A stretch of DNA of 64,000 nucleotides from JAPOXR01 sp963662395 (GTDB lineage Bacteria > Pseudomonadota > Alphaproteobacteria > Rhodobacterales > Rhodobacteraceae). Made by a program: the position numbers and the translations under genes. The first letter of the stretch is position 1. Each line of letters begins with the position of its first letter. Under the pieces are notes generated by a model. It was not told the origin of the DNA. It made no database searches and was given only the letters and a program-made list of their open reading frames with translations. The stretch is from contig OY759511.1 of the NCBI GenBank assembly GCA_963662395.1, positions 558,001 to 622,000 of the forward strand. Reading direction: 5' to 3'. Shown in pieces: positions 9,447 through 18,655 of the stretch.

Positions 9447-9800
9447 TTACACCGGCATCAAGGCAACCGCAATGTTCCGGCCCTCGGCAAGCAGGACATT
9501 GAAGGTGCGGCAGGCCGAGGGTGTCGGCATGTCCTCGACTGCAATTCCGCAATCGATCAGCCCCAGCCTGAACTCGGGGGATACCGGCGTCATCTCGGCA
9601 CCGGTGCCGACGATCAGCACGTCGATATGGTCGCTCTGCTCGCAGATCTGCCCGGTGGATTCGCGATCCGTCCATTCGGTAACCCCGGCAGGCAACACGA
9701 TGATCGGGCCGTAATGAACCTGTCCTTCAATCCGGAAAAACCCCGGGCCGTAACTGTCGACCGGTCGTAGCCCGGGAAAGCGTTGCCGGGTCATCTTCAT
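9447..9800 (-). CDS. Mth938-like domain protein
   Basis: The 117-residue protein belongs to the Mth938/DUF498 family (compare human NDUFAF3), with the typical stretch YGPIIVLP followed later by IDVLIVGTG and IDCGIAVEDMPTPSACRTFNVL. In Alphaproteobacteria it commonly lies downstream of secDF; the mitochondrial homologue is a complex I assembly factor, but the bacterial role is not settled. The ATG at 9800 overlaps the stop of the upstream TauE/SafE gene (ATGA), so a longer upstream start in this frame is not needed. Confidence 0.85.
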   Translation of the reverse strand: MKMTRQRFPGLRPVDSYGPGFFRIEGQVHYGPIIVLPAGVTEWTDRESTGQICEQSDHIDVLIVGTGAEMTPVSPEFRLGLIDCGIAVEDMPTPSACRTFNVLLAEGRNIAVALMPV

Positions 9801-10579
9801 TGCAGAACCTTCACGGGGTTGACCAGGCCGAGCACCGCCGAGCCGGCGATGATGATATAGGCGACCATCCGGTAGCGCCCCTCGCCTTTCTGGCCAAACA
9901 GGTATGTGCCGGCAAGCAGGGTCAGAAAAAAGATGCCCGCAACCGCGATGCCGACCACCACCGGCTCGAGCGTCAGATGTCCCCGCAATGCAAGCATGGC
10001 CAGCAGCAGGATGTCGGCAATCAGCAGGTAGACGAACAGGTTGGCGCGGATCACTTTCGACGGCAACGGCCGGGCCAGGTAGAGCAGGATGACCGGCGGG
10101 CCCGGCAAGCCGGTCGAGCCGGCAAGCAATCCGCCAAGCCCGCCAATCCCGTAGACGGCCAGATTGGTGTTGGTGCCCCGATAACGCCATCCCGTGGCCA
10201 TGATGGCGACCAGCGCCAGAGTCAGCAGGGACACGGCATGGCGAAACGAATCACCGCTCAGGGTTTCAAGCAGGGCGAGGCCGAACGGAATTGCCAGGGC
10301 CGCCCCGAGGCACAGTCGCCACAGCTCCGCCGGGTTCGAATCGGGAGCGATTTTTCGAACCAGCAGGGACGGCCCGACGAGATCCATCATGCAAAGAATG
10401 ATCAGCGCCCAGATCGGCTCGACGACCGAGCTGGCAAATGGAAGAAACACCATGGCGGTGCCGAAGCCCGAAAACCCGCGCACCAGCCCTGCCAGGGCTG
10501 CACCAACCATGATCCACTGCAATTCGTGGCGCAGGTTCCAGAGGATTTCCAATACCGGCAGACTGGCAAGCTGCTCCAT
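9797..10579 (-). CDS. TauE/SafE family sulfite/organosulfur exporter-like permease
   Basis: The 260-residue protein has about eight hydrophobic segments and the family signatures GFSGFGTAMVFLPFA near the N-terminus and GLLAGSTGLPGPPVILLYLA in the second half. TauE/SafE proteins are predicted anion exporters; individual substrates vary. I chose ATG 10579 because it overlaps the secF stop by one base (TGATG); an upstream extension would read through secF. It is coupled to both secF and the Mth938 gene, an insertion into a usually adjacent pair. Confidence 0.85.
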   Translation of the reverse strand: MEQLASLPVLEILWNLRHELQWIMVGAALAGLVRGFSGFGTAMVFLPFASSVVEPIWALIILCMMDLVGPSLLVRKIAPDSNPAELWRLCLGAALAIPFGLALLETLSGDSFRHAVSLLTLALVAIMATGWRYRGTNTNLAVYGIGGLGGLLAGSTGLPGPPVILLYLARPLPSKVIRANLFVYLLIADILLLAMLALRGHLTLEPVVVGIAVAGIFFLTLLAGTYLFGQKGEGRYRMVAYIIIAGSAVLGLVNPVKVLQ

Positions 10580-11547
10580 CAGCTGGCGTCTGACGAGAAC
10601 TTGGTTCCGGCACCCTTGTCCGGCTTGGACCAATCCCTCTTCACCCCGAGCTGCAGCAGGATGCTGGTGGCAACAAAGACCGAGGAATAGGTCCCGACGA
10701 TCACCCCCCAGATCATGGCGAAGACGAATCCCCTGATGACGTCGCCGCCGAACACGAACAGGGCCAGCAGCGCGATCAGGGTTGTCACCGAGGTCATGAC
10801 CGTGCGCGACAGGGTGTCATTGATCGAAAGGTTCAGCACATCCTGCAGATCCGGCTTCTTCATCCGGCGGAGATTCTCCCGCACCCGGTCGAAGACGACC
10901 ACCGTATCGTTGAGCGAGTAGCCGACGATGGTCAGCAGGGCGGCGATGATCGCCAGGTCGAACTTGATCTGGAGAGCGCTGAAAATGCCGAGGGTGAGCA
11001 CGACATCATGCACCAGCGCCGCAACCGCACCCAGCGAGAACTGCCATTCGAAACGGACCCAGATATAGAACAGCACCGCACAGATTGCCGACAGGACGGC
11101 GATGATCGCCTTCTGGATCAGTTCGCCCGAGACCTTCGGCCCCACGCTTTCAACCAGGGGAAACTGCATCTCGGGGTCAATGCTCCTGAGCGCCTCCTCG
11201 ATTTGCCGGACGGTTGTCGACGCTACCGCCTCGTCGCCCTCCTGTGCCTCGAACCTGATCGAGGCCACGTTCTCTTCCGGGCCAAAGGAAATGTCGAAGA
11301 CCTCCGAAATCGCCACATCTCCGAGATCGAGACCGGAAATCACGTCACGGTACTGGCCGACATCGACGGGAAGCGCGCTCACGGTCCGAACCGTGGTGCC
11401 GCCGCGGAAGTCGATTCCGAAATTGAAGCCGACCAGGATGGTCAGGCCCACCGACATCGCCATCGCCGCCAGCGACCCGATCATCGCCGGCCGGGCAAAG
11501 CGGAAAAAATTCCACCGGGTCTCCGAAGGAACCAGTCGCAACCTCAT
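10579..11547 (-). CDS. secF: Protein translocase subunit SecF
   Basis: The 322-residue inner-membrane component of the SecDF accessory complex uses the proton-motive force to pull exported proteins through SecYEG. It has a first membrane segment near residues 20-40, the FGIDFRGGT motif, and a C-terminal block of five membrane segments including VGYSLNDTVVVFDRVREN. Start ATG 11547 is preceded by a clear GGAGG six bases upstream; the open frame extends further 5' but has no support there. It follows secD by 74 bp. Confidence 0.93.
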   Translation of the reverse strand: MRLRLVPSETRWNFFRFARPAMIGSLAAMAMSVGLTILVGFNFGIDFRGGTTVRTVSALPVDVGQYRDVISGLDLGDVAISEVFDISFGPEENVASIRFEAQEGDEAVASTTVRQIEEALRSIDPEMQFPLVESVGPKVSGELIQKAIIAVLSAICAVLFYIWVRFEWQFSLGAVAALVHDVVLTLGIFSALQIKFDLAIIAALLTIVGYSLNDTVVVFDRVRENLRRMKKPDLQDVLNLSINDTLSRTVMTSVTTLIALLALFVFGGDVIRGFVFAMIWGVIVGTYSSVFVATSILLQLGVKRDWSKPDKGAGTKFSSDAS

Positions 11548-11621
11548 GATCGACCTCCGGATGAAGGTCGATCGGCGCCATGATGGCCAGCACCCCGAAT
11601 TCCTGCACTCATGACACCACC

Positions 11622-13286
11622 CTAGACATTGATCCGCCGCGGGCGCTTCCACCCGAACCAGATGATGATCATCAGCCTGGTCAGGTAGATCGCCGAAAAG
11701 ACCGAGGTCACGATCCCGATACCCAGCGTGACCGAGAAGCCGCGCACCGGACCCGAGCCGAATGCGAACAGGATGACGGCGGCAATCAACGTGGTGATAT
11801 TGGCATCAAGGATCGCCGAAATCGCCCGTGTATAGCCCTGCTCGATGGCACCGGCGGGCCCTCTTGCGGTCCGCATCTCCTCCCTGATCCGTTCAAAGAT
11901 CAGCACGTTGGCATCGACTGCCATGCCGATGGTCAGTACGATGCCGGCAATGCCGGGCAGGGTCAGCGTCGCGCCAACCGTCGACAGCACGGCAAAGATC
12001 AGCACCAGGTTCATGATCAGGGCGACATTGGCAAACAGACCGAACAACCCGTAGCTGGCCCACATGAATACCAGGACCGCGAGAAATGCCACCAGGCAGG
12101 CGATCTGCCCGGCATCGATCGAATCCTGGCCAAGCTCCGGCCCGACGGTCCGTTCCTCGAGGAATACCATGCCGGCCGGCAGGGCGCCGGCTCGCAGCAG
12201 AATTGCCAGACGGTTGGAGCTTTCAACCGTGAATCGTCCGGTGATGATCCCGGAGCCGCCGGCAATGTGATCCTGGATCACCGGTGCCGAGATCACCTCG
12301 CCATCCAGGGCAATGGCGAAGGGCGAGCCGATATTTTCCGCCGTGTAGTCGCCGAACTTGCGGGCCCCCGAAGGGTTGAAGCGGAAACTGACCGCCGGAA
12401 GCCCGTTCTGGTCGAAATCCGGCTGGGCATCGGTCAGCTGATCCCCCGACACCACCGGTTGCCGCTTGAGAATGTAGAACTGCCCCGGCTCATCCAGCGA
12501 CGGGTAGACGACATTGCCGGCGCCTGCCGGCGCCTCGCCATCCGATGTACGCCGCACCACCGGGTGGAAGGTGAGCTTGGCCGTCGCCCCGATGATCTCC
12601 TTCAACTCCGCCGCCGAACCGATGCCGGGAACCTGGATGATGATCCGGTCGTTTCCCTGCCGCTGGATGGTTGGCTCCCTGGTGCCGACCTCGTCAACCC
12701 GCCGGCGAATGATTTCCAGCGACTGGCGCATGGTCCGGTCATCGGTCGCCGCCTGCTCCTCCTCGGAGAGGCTGACAACAAGCACATCATCCTCGGATTC
12801 GACCTCGATGTCCGAAGCCGTCACCGAGGTCAGGCTGACCAGCGGGCGGGCCAGCTCCCGGACCGCATCGACCGCCAACCCCATCTGGTCCGGCTCCGAT
12901 ATGAGCACCCGGAGTTCATTCGGCGCCGAGTCCTGGCGGCGGACCGGACCAATCGAGGTGCGGATTTCCCGCAATGCGTCCCTGACATCCGGCCACATTG
13001 CGTCCAGCCTCTCGGAATAGACATCCTCCAGCCTGACTTCGGCCAGCAGGTGGGCGCCGCCGCGCAGGTCCAACCCGAGATTGACCAGTGCCGAAGGCAG
13101 CCAGCCGGGCCAGCCGGCAGTTCGTTCCTCCGCCTCGCTGGCGGTCAGCAAGCCGGCCTCGCCGAGGGCGGTCGCCTCGTTGTACCCCTCCACGCGATGA
13201 TAGAAGGCATTCGGCAGCGCCATGATCACGCCGACAAGGCAGATCACCAGGACAATGATTTGCTTCCAGCGTGCGAATTGAAGCAT
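11622..13286 (-). CDS. secD: Protein translocase subunit SecD
   Basis: The 554-residue partner of SecF has an N-terminal membrane segment (residues ~10-28), the LGLDLRGGAHLL motif, a large periplasmic P1 region, and six C-terminal membrane segments with GMAVDANVLIFERIREE and GFSVTLGIGIVTSVFSAIYLTR. Length is within the family range. It sits between yajC and secF, the standard SecDF-YajC order, and all three probably share a transcript starting upstream of yajC. Confidence 0.95.
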   Translation of the reverse strand: MLQFARWKQIIVLVICLVGVIMALPNAFYHRVEGYNEATALGEAGLLTASEAEERTAGWPGWLPSALVNLGLDLRGGAHLLAEVRLEDVYSERLDAMWPDVRDALREIRTSIGPVRRQDSAPNELRVLISEPDQMGLAVDAVRELARPLVSLTSVTASDIEVESEDDVLVVSLSEEEQAATDDRTMRQSLEIIRRRVDEVGTREPTIQRQGNDRIIIQVPGIGSAAELKEIIGATAKLTFHPVVRRTSDGEAPAGAGNVVYPSLDEPGQFYILKRQPVVSGDQLTDAQPDFDQNGLPAVSFRFNPSGARKFGDYTAENIGSPFAIALDGEVISAPVIQDHIAGGSGIITGRFTVESSNRLAILLRAGALPAGMVFLEERTVGPELGQDSIDAGQIACLVAFLAVLVFMWASYGLFGLFANVALIMNLVLIFAVLSTVGATLTLPGIAGIVLTIGMAVDANVLIFERIREEMRTARGPAGAIEQGYTRAISAILDANITTLIAAVILFAFGSGPVRGFSVTLGIGIVTSVFSAIYLTRLMIIIWFGWKRPRRINV

Positions 13287-13381
13287 TTGAAGATTCCCGC
13301 AACAGCCTCAGGCAGTTCGCCCGGTGTCAGTTTCCGCCATGATTCGTTGCCGCCGGATCGGCGGCGGGTGGCTCGGCCCGT

Positions 13382-13690
13382 CTATCCGGAATTGCTCAGG
13401 ACCTGGGAAATCGTGCTGCGGACCGCCCGGACACGAACGCCGTCGGCGATTTCGATCTCGACCTCCGTGTCATCCTTCAGCTTCGAGATCTTTCCGATCA
13501 GCCCGCCCTGCGTCACCACCTGGTCACCGCGACGCAATGCCGCAACCATTGCCTTGTGCTGCTTGACCTTCTTCTGCTGTGGCCGGATCAGCAGGAAATA
13601 CATGATCACGAATATCAGGATCAGCGGCACGAGGCTCGCGAAATTCAGCCCGCCGGTGCTGGCCTGTGCATATGCCGGATTGACAAACAT
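13382..13690 (-). CDS. yajC: Preprotein translocase subunit YajC
   Basis: The 102-residue protein has one membrane segment (about residues 19-37, VPLILIFVIMYFLLIRPQQKK) and the conserved cytoplasmic GDQVVTQGGLIGKI stretch. YajC associates with SecDF. It is first in the yajC-secD-secF run and is divergent from serS; the 220-bp interval 13691-13910 should hold both promoters, though no clear promoter boxes could be picked out. Confidence 0.95.
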   Translation of the reverse strand: MFVNPAYAQASTGGLNFASLVPLILIFVIMYFLLIRPQQKKVKQHKAMVAALRRGDQVVTQGGLIGKISKLKDDTEVEIEIADGVRVRAVRSTISQVLSNSG

Positions 13691-13910
13691 TGCCTACCTT
13701 TCCTTCAGACGTTGCCGCCGCACCGCGCACGGGGCGGACGCGTTCCTATATCCGCATGACCCGGTTTGCAAATTAAGTTGTGTGGAAATCATGGTGTGAT
13801 CCGGCCGCGACAACCGCACCGGAGCCGACCTCCCTGCCCGGTTTGAACTTGATCGAGAATCCGTTTAGGGCATCAGCGATCGACGCTGGAATTTCCGGAT
13901 CAGGCCCGAA

Positions 13911-15203
13911 TTGCACGATATCCGCTACATCCGGGAACACCCCGACGAATTCGACCTGGCGCTGCGGCGGCGCGGCCTCGAGCCGGCCGCAGCCAGGCTG
14001 ATTGCCATTGATGCCGGGCGGCGAAGCAGCATCGGGGAGGCCGAGGCGGCCCGGGCCAGGCGAAACGCGGCATCGAAAGAGGCCGGGCAGGCCCGATCGG
14101 CAGGAGATACCGGCAGGTTCGAGGAATTGCGGGCCCGCATCGCCGACGACAGGGACGCCATCGCCAGGCTGGAGAGCGAGGCGGCTGCCGGCCGGCGCGA
14201 GCTGGATGACGAACTGATGCAGATCCCCAACCTGCCATACCCGGATGTACCCGACGGTGGCAGCGAGGACGACAATCTGGAGTTGAATCGCCGGGGCAGC
14301 CGACCCGAATTCGACTTTGCCCCGCTCGAGCATTTCGAAATCCCGGGGGTTCGCCATGGCATGGACCCGGAATGCGGCAGCAAGCTGTCGGGATCGAGAT
14401 TCGTCGTGCTGTCGGGATCGGTGGCCAGGATACACCGCGCCCTCGCCCAGCTCATGATCGACACTCATGTCGACAAGAACGGGCTGACTGAAGTCTGGAC
14501 GCCGGTCATCGTTCGACAGGAAATGATGCTCGGCACCGGACAGCTTCCGAAATTCGGCCAGGATTCCTACCAGCTGACCAATGGCAAATGGCTGATCCCG
14601 ACCTCCGAGGTCTCGCTGACCAATATCGTCAACGGGATGATCGTCGACGAGTCGTATCTTCCCCGGCGATACTGTGCACACACCCAGTGTTTCCGGTCGG
14701 AGGCCGGCGCCGCCGGCAAGGACACGGCAGGGATGCTTCGGCAACACCAGTTCGAAAAGGTCGAGATGGTGTCGATCACCAGGCCCGAGGACAGCGAGGA
14801 GGAGCAGTTGCGAATGACCCGCTGTGCCGAGGGGATCCTGGAGATGCTGGAGTTGCACTACCGGACGGTCAGCTTGTGCACGGGCGATCTCGGCTTCGGC
14901 GCCCGCCGGACCCATGACATCGAGGTCTGGCTACCCGGTCAGGACAGGTTCCGTGAAATCAGCTCGGTCTCGACCTGCGGGGACTTCCAGGCCCGCCGCA
15001 TGAATGCGAGGTATCGGCCGACCGCCGGTGGCTCGCCGCTTTTCGTTCATACGCTCAACGGATCCGGGCTGGCGGTCGGGCGCTCGCTGATCGCGGTGCT
15101 GGAGAATGGCCAACAGGGAGATGGCAGTGTCAGGCTTCCCCGGGCGCTGGCACCCTATTTGCAGAATCGGCTTCTCCTGTCGCCGGATGGCGAGCTCGAA
15201 TGA
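13911..15203 (+). CDS. serS: Serine-tRNA ligase
   Basis: The 430-residue class II synthetase charges tRNA-Ser in the cytoplasm. Residues ~25-105 form the tRNA-binding coiled-coil arm rich in Ala/Arg/Glu; motif 2 is visible at RYCAHTQCFRSEAG and motif 3 at the C-terminus (GSGLAVGRSLIAVLEN). TTG 13911 is the start that gives the family N-terminus HDIRYIREHPDEF. It heads a plus-strand run with surE and pcm. Confidence 0.95.
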   Translation: MHDIRYIREHPDEFDLALRRRGLEPAAARLIAIDAGRRSSIGEAEAARARRNAASKEAGQARSAGDTGRFEELRARIADDRDAIARLESEAAAGRRELDDELMQIPNLPYPDVPDGGSEDDNLELNRRGSRPEFDFAPLEHFEIPGVRHGMDPECGSKLSGSRFVVLSGSVARIHRALAQLMIDTHVDKNGLTEVWTPVIVRQEMMLGTGQLPKFGQDSYQLTNGKWLIPTSEVSLTNIVNGMIVDESYLPRRYCAHTQCFRSEAGAAGKDTAGMLRQHQFEKVEMVSITRPEDSEEEQLRMTRCAEGILEMLELHYRTVSLCTGDLGFGARRTHDIEVWLPGQDRFREISSVSTCGDFQARRMNARYRPTAGGSPLFVHTLNGSGLAVGRSLIAVLENGQQGDGSVRLPRALAPYLQNRLLLSPDGELE

Positions 15204-15290
15204 CATTGTGCCATATCCTCTCGGACGCGCATCCGGCAACCTTCACCGCAACCATTCACCCCTCTCAAGACCCGGCAACCCGATAACACC

Positions 15291-16073
15291 ATGCGAATTC
15301 TGATCACCAATGATGACGGCATCGATGCCCCGGGGCTGGCCCTCATGCACGAGATTGCCACCGACATTGCCGGCGAGGCCGGCACCATCTGGATCGCGGC
15401 CCCGGCCACCGAACAATCGGGCACCGGCCACGCGGTTTCCTTCGTCAACCCGATGATGTTGACCCGCCGGGGCGAACGGCAGCTTGCCGTTCTCGGGACG
15501 CCTGCCGATTGTGTCATCGCCGGGTTGCACGAGATGCGGGACACCCCTCCGGACCTGGTGCTGTCGGGCGTGAACAGGGGAAACAATTCGGGCGAAAATG
15601 CGCTTTATTCCGGCACCGTCGGTGCGGCGCTGGAAGCATCGCTGCAGGGCATTCGGGCGATCGCTCTTTCCCAGTATTACGGGCCGGCCAACCGTGACCG
15701 CGAGGATACCTTCGAAGCTGCACGCGCCTACGGCACCTCCGTGGTCAGGACGCTGCTGGACTCGGCTCCGTGGGAAAAACACCCCTTCATGCTGTTCTAC
15801 AATGTCAACTTCCCGCCATGCCCTGCCGCCGATGTTGCCGGGGTCAGGACAGCAATGCTGGGCTCCCGCGCCGGCATGGGGTTCAAGGCAGTGCCCTGCG
15901 CATCGCCCTCCGGGCGTTCCTTCATGTGGATGCAGTCGGGACCCCAGGACGCCGCCTCGGAGCCGGGCTGCGATATTGCCGCCAACCATGAAAACCTGGT
16001 TTCGGTCACGCCGATGAGCGCCGACCTGACCGATCACGCGACCCTCGAGGCCATGGCGGGGATGTTCGGATGA
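15291..16073 (+). CDS. surE: 5'/3'-nucleotidase SurE
   Basis: The 260-residue metal-dependent nucleotidase/survival protein starts with the diagnostic MRILITNDDGIDAPGL (metal-binding DD) and has VLSGVNRGNNSGENALYSGTV, the family's second signature with Ser/Asn ligands. SurE dephosphorylates nucleoside monophosphates in the cytoplasm. It overlaps pcm by ATGA, the common surE-pcm arrangement. Confidence 0.95.
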   Translation: MRILITNDDGIDAPGLALMHEIATDIAGEAGTIWIAAPATEQSGTGHAVSFVNPMMLTRRGERQLAVLGTPADCVIAGLHEMRDTPPDLVLSGVNRGNNSGENALYSGTVGAALEASLQGIRAIALSQYYGPANRDREDTFEAARAYGTSVVRTLLDSAPWEKHPFMLFYNVNFPPCPAADVAGVRTAMLGSRAGMGFKAVPCASPSGRSFMWMQSGPQDAASEPGCDIAANHENLVSVTPMSADLTDHATLEAMAGMFG

Positions 16074-16714
16074 CCCATCCTCCTGCAGAGCTGGCGGAGT
16101 TGTTAGACACCATACGAAAAAATGGCGTGACCAACCGCGATGTGCTCAGGGTGATCGGCATGATCGACCGCCGCGAGTTCGTCGACGACATCTTTGCCGC
16201 CACCGCCCATGACGACATTCCGCTTCCCATCGACCGCGGCCAGACCATCAGCCAGCCGACAATCGTGGCCATGATGACCGAGGCGCTCGAGGTCAACCGG
16301 TCACACCGGGTGCTCGAGGTTGGCACCGGCTCCGGCTACCAGGCTCTGGTGCTGTCGCACCTGGCATTTCACGTCTACAGCCTCGAGCGCCACCGCAAGC
16401 TGGCCCTGGCGGCAACCAGCATGATTACCGGGCGTCACCGGCGCAGCAACGTGACCATCGTCACCTGCGACGGCTCGCAGGGGCTGCCATCGGCAGCGCC
16501 CTTCGACCGGATCATGATCACCGCCGCGTCCGAGGATGTGCCCCCGACCCTGCTTGACCAACTGAAACCCGGCGGGCTGATGGTATTGCCGGTGGCAAGG
16601 TCGGAACGCGATCAGCGCCTCTTGAAAATCGACAAACAGGCATCAGGTTTGATATATACCGAACTTGGAAGGGTAAGATTTGTTCCGCTGGTAGAAGGAG
16701 TCGATCATGAGTGA
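16070..16714 (+). CDS. pcm: Protein-L-isoaspartate O-methyltransferase
   Basis: The 214-residue SAM-dependent enzyme starts repair of isoaspartyl damage in proteins. The SAM-binding motif is VLEVGTGSGYQALVLS (residues ~82-97), and the family's QTISQPTIVAMM stretch lies just before it. The late motif KPGGLMVLPV is also present. The start overlaps the surE stop (ATGA); the gene end overlaps the next start by 8 bases. Confidence 0.93.
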   Translation: MTHPPAELAELLDTIRKNGVTNRDVLRVIGMIDRREFVDDIFAATAHDDIPLPIDRGQTISQPTIVAMMTEALEVNRSHRVLEVGTGSGYQALVLSHLAFHVYSLERHRKLALAATSMITGRHRRSNVTIVTCDGSQGLPSAAPFDRIMITAASEDVPPTLLDQLKPGGLMVLPVARSERDQRLLKIDKQASGLIYTELGRVRFVPLVEGVDHE

Positions 16715-17858
16715 CCCGCATTCTGCCCCAGTTCAACTGAACCCTGTTCCGGAAGAACTGAAGGGCACCACTTCGAGGAACGGCCGTTCGGCCATGATCG
16801 GCCCGGCCGCGTCGGTCATGATGATCCTGGCACTGGCCGCCTGCAATTTCGACATGCGTGGCGAGCCGATCACCAGGCCATACCATGCCGGTTCGGTGCC
16901 GGCAGTGACGGGAGACAACTCGCCTGCAACCCCCCGCAGCGTGGAGGCCGGAGCGGCGCGCTTTGTCGAGGCCATGCCGGGCGAGACCATCCGGACAATC
17001 GCCCGCAAAATGCAGATCGATCCGGATTTGCTGGCCCGGACCAACTCCATTGATCCTGATCAGCCGCTGACTTCGGGCAGGATCGTCATCCTCCCCCGGT
17101 CATCCGCGACCAGCCCTTCGGGCAGCATCACCGATCTGGCGGAGTCGGCAATCGAAGCCGCTGAATCGGCAACTGGCGACACCGACAATACCGGCAATAC
17201 CCGGCAGCATGTCGTACGAGAGGGCGATACCCTTCCCGGCCTGGCCCGTTTCTACGGCGTGACCGAACAGGAGATTGCCACCGCCAACGATCTTGTCGGC
17301 ATACCAGATCTGCAAATTGGCCAAATTCTTGCCATCCCGGCACCGTCAGTGACCATTGCACCGTCGCAGCAGCGACAGGCCGTGACCGTGGTTGAAGAGG
17401 AATTGCCGGCACCGCCAAGCGCCGACGAGCCGTTGCCCGAGACCCAGGAGGTGGTTGAACTGCCCGAATCTCCCGAGATGCGAACCCAGCGAACCCGGTC
17501 GTCGGAGGGTACCTTCATGATGCCGGTATCCGGTGAAATCGTCCGGCCATATACCGGCCGGGGAGGATATGAGGGCATCCGCATCGCTGCTCCGGAGGGA
17601 ACCGATGTCTATGCGGCCGGCGATGGGGAGGTTGCTCTGATCTCGCGCAATCCGGATGGCACCTCGGTCTTGTTGATCCGCCACGAGAACAATGTCTACA
17701 CGGTCTATGCGGATCTGACCGGGATCGATCTCCAGACCGGAACCACGGTGACCAGGGGGCAGCCCATCGGCAAGATTGCCGGAGGCGACAAGCAGTTCCT
17801 GCATTTTGAACTTCGCCTGGGCACCGAGAGCACCGATCCGGTCCCGTACCTGTCATGA
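16707..17858 (+). CDS. NlpD-like LysM/M23 lipoprotein
   Basis: The 383-residue product has a lipoprotein-type signal ending ILALAAC (Cys at about residue 47), two LysM-like modules (about residues 88-132 and 168-215), a Pro/Glu-rich linker and a C-terminal M23 peptidase-like domain from about residue 270. The M23 metal motifs are weak: the expected HxxxD and HxH appear as RPYTGRGGYEG and LHFEL, so it may be a non-catalytic amidase activator like NlpD/EnvC. Start 16707 has a strong AGGAG six bases upstream; the long n-region before the signal is unusual. Confidence 0.8.
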   Translation: MSDPHSAPVQLNPVPEELKGTTSRNGRSAMIGPAASVMMILALAACNFDMRGEPITRPYHAGSVPAVTGDNSPATPRSVEAGAARFVEAMPGETIRTIARKMQIDPDLLARTNSIDPDQPLTSGRIVILPRSSATSPSGSITDLAESAIEAAESATGDTDNTGNTRQHVVREGDTLPGLARFYGVTEQEIATANDLVGIPDLQIGQILAIPAPSVTIAPSQQRQAVTVVEEELPAPPSADEPLPETQEVVELPESPEMRTQRTRSSEGTFMMPVSGEIVRPYTGRGGYEGIRIAAPEGTDVYAAGDGEVALISRNPDGTSVLLIRHENNVYTVYADLTGIDLQTGTTVTRGQPIGKIAGGDKQFLHFELRLGTESTDPVPYLS

Positions 17859-17896
17859 CTCCCGACACGGCGACCCCGCCGCAAGGGGGCAGCTTG

Positions 17897-18646
17897 ATGG
17901 CAGAGGCACGGGTGGCGGTGATCACCGGGGCCGGATCCGGCATCGGAAGGGAAGCGGCACTGGCGCTCGGACGGGCGGGGCACTCGCTGGTACTGGCTGG
18001 ACGCCGCCCGGAGCCGCTCGCAGAGACCGCATCGGCGGTGGACCTGGCAGAATCGGTTGTCGCTCCTACGGATGTGGCAGACCCGGCGTCGGTCGAGAAG
18101 CTGTTTTCGCTGACCGTGGAGAGATTCGGGCGTGTCGATCTCCTGTTCAACAATGCCGGCATATTCGTGCCGGCGGTCGATTTCGACCAACTCGAGGTTG
18201 ATGACTGGCGCCGCTGCGTGGATATCAACCTTACCGGGTCATTCCTCTGTGCAAGGCAGGCCTTCCGGATCATGAGGAGACAGGATCCGAAAGGCGGCCG
18301 CATCATCAACAATGGATCGATTTCCGCCCATTCCCCGCGACCGGACAGTGCCGCATACACGGCGACCAAGCACGCCATTACCGGGCTGACCAAGTCCCTC
18401 TCCCTTGATGGTCGGGCGCATGGCATCTGCTGCAGCCAGCTGGACATCGGCAATGCCGGCACGGAAATGGCAGCAAAATTCCCGCTCGGTGTCCGGCAGG
18501 CTTCCGGCGACATCAGGCCGGAGCCGGTATTCGATGTCGCCCATTGCGGGGAGGCCGTGGCCTACATGGCCAGCCTGCCACTGGATACGAATATCCAGTT
18601 CATGACCATCATGGCATCCACCATGCCCTATATCGGACGCGGCTGA
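17897..18646 (+). CDS. SDR family NAD(P)-dependent oxidoreductase
   Basis: This classical short-chain dehydrogenase of ~249 residues shows the cofactor motif TGAGSGIG at the N-terminus, NNAG, an active-site serine in NNGSISA and the catalytic YTATK. The chosen ATG at 17897 follows an AAGGGGG ribosome-binding site; an in-frame start at 17855 overlaps the previous stop by ATGA and would add 14 residues. The substrate cannot be read from sequence. Confidence 0.85.
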   Translation: MAEARVAVITGAGSGIGREAALALGRAGHSLVLAGRRPEPLAETASAVDLAESVVAPTDVADPASVEKLFSLTVERFGRVDLLFNNAGIFVPAVDFDQLEVDDWRRCVDINLTGSFLCARQAFRIMRRQDPKGGRIINNGSISAHSPRPDSAAYTATKHAITGLTKSLSLDGRAHGICCSQLDIGNAGTEMAAKFPLGVRQASGDIRPEPVFDVAHCGEAVAYMASLPLDTNIQFMTIMASTMPYIGRG

Positions 18647-18655
18647 GCCTGCAGC

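Noticed and set aside
9447..10190. Longer version of the Mth938 gene starting inside the TauE/SafE gene
   Set aside because: The extra N-terminus is an out-of-frame image of the exporter; ATG 9800 with ATGA coupling fits the family length.
11580..13799. 739-codon plus-strand frame antisense to secD/yajC
   Set aside because: Composition (Asp/Arg/His-rich) and lack of any motif show that it is an opposite-strand artefact of GC-rich coding sequence.
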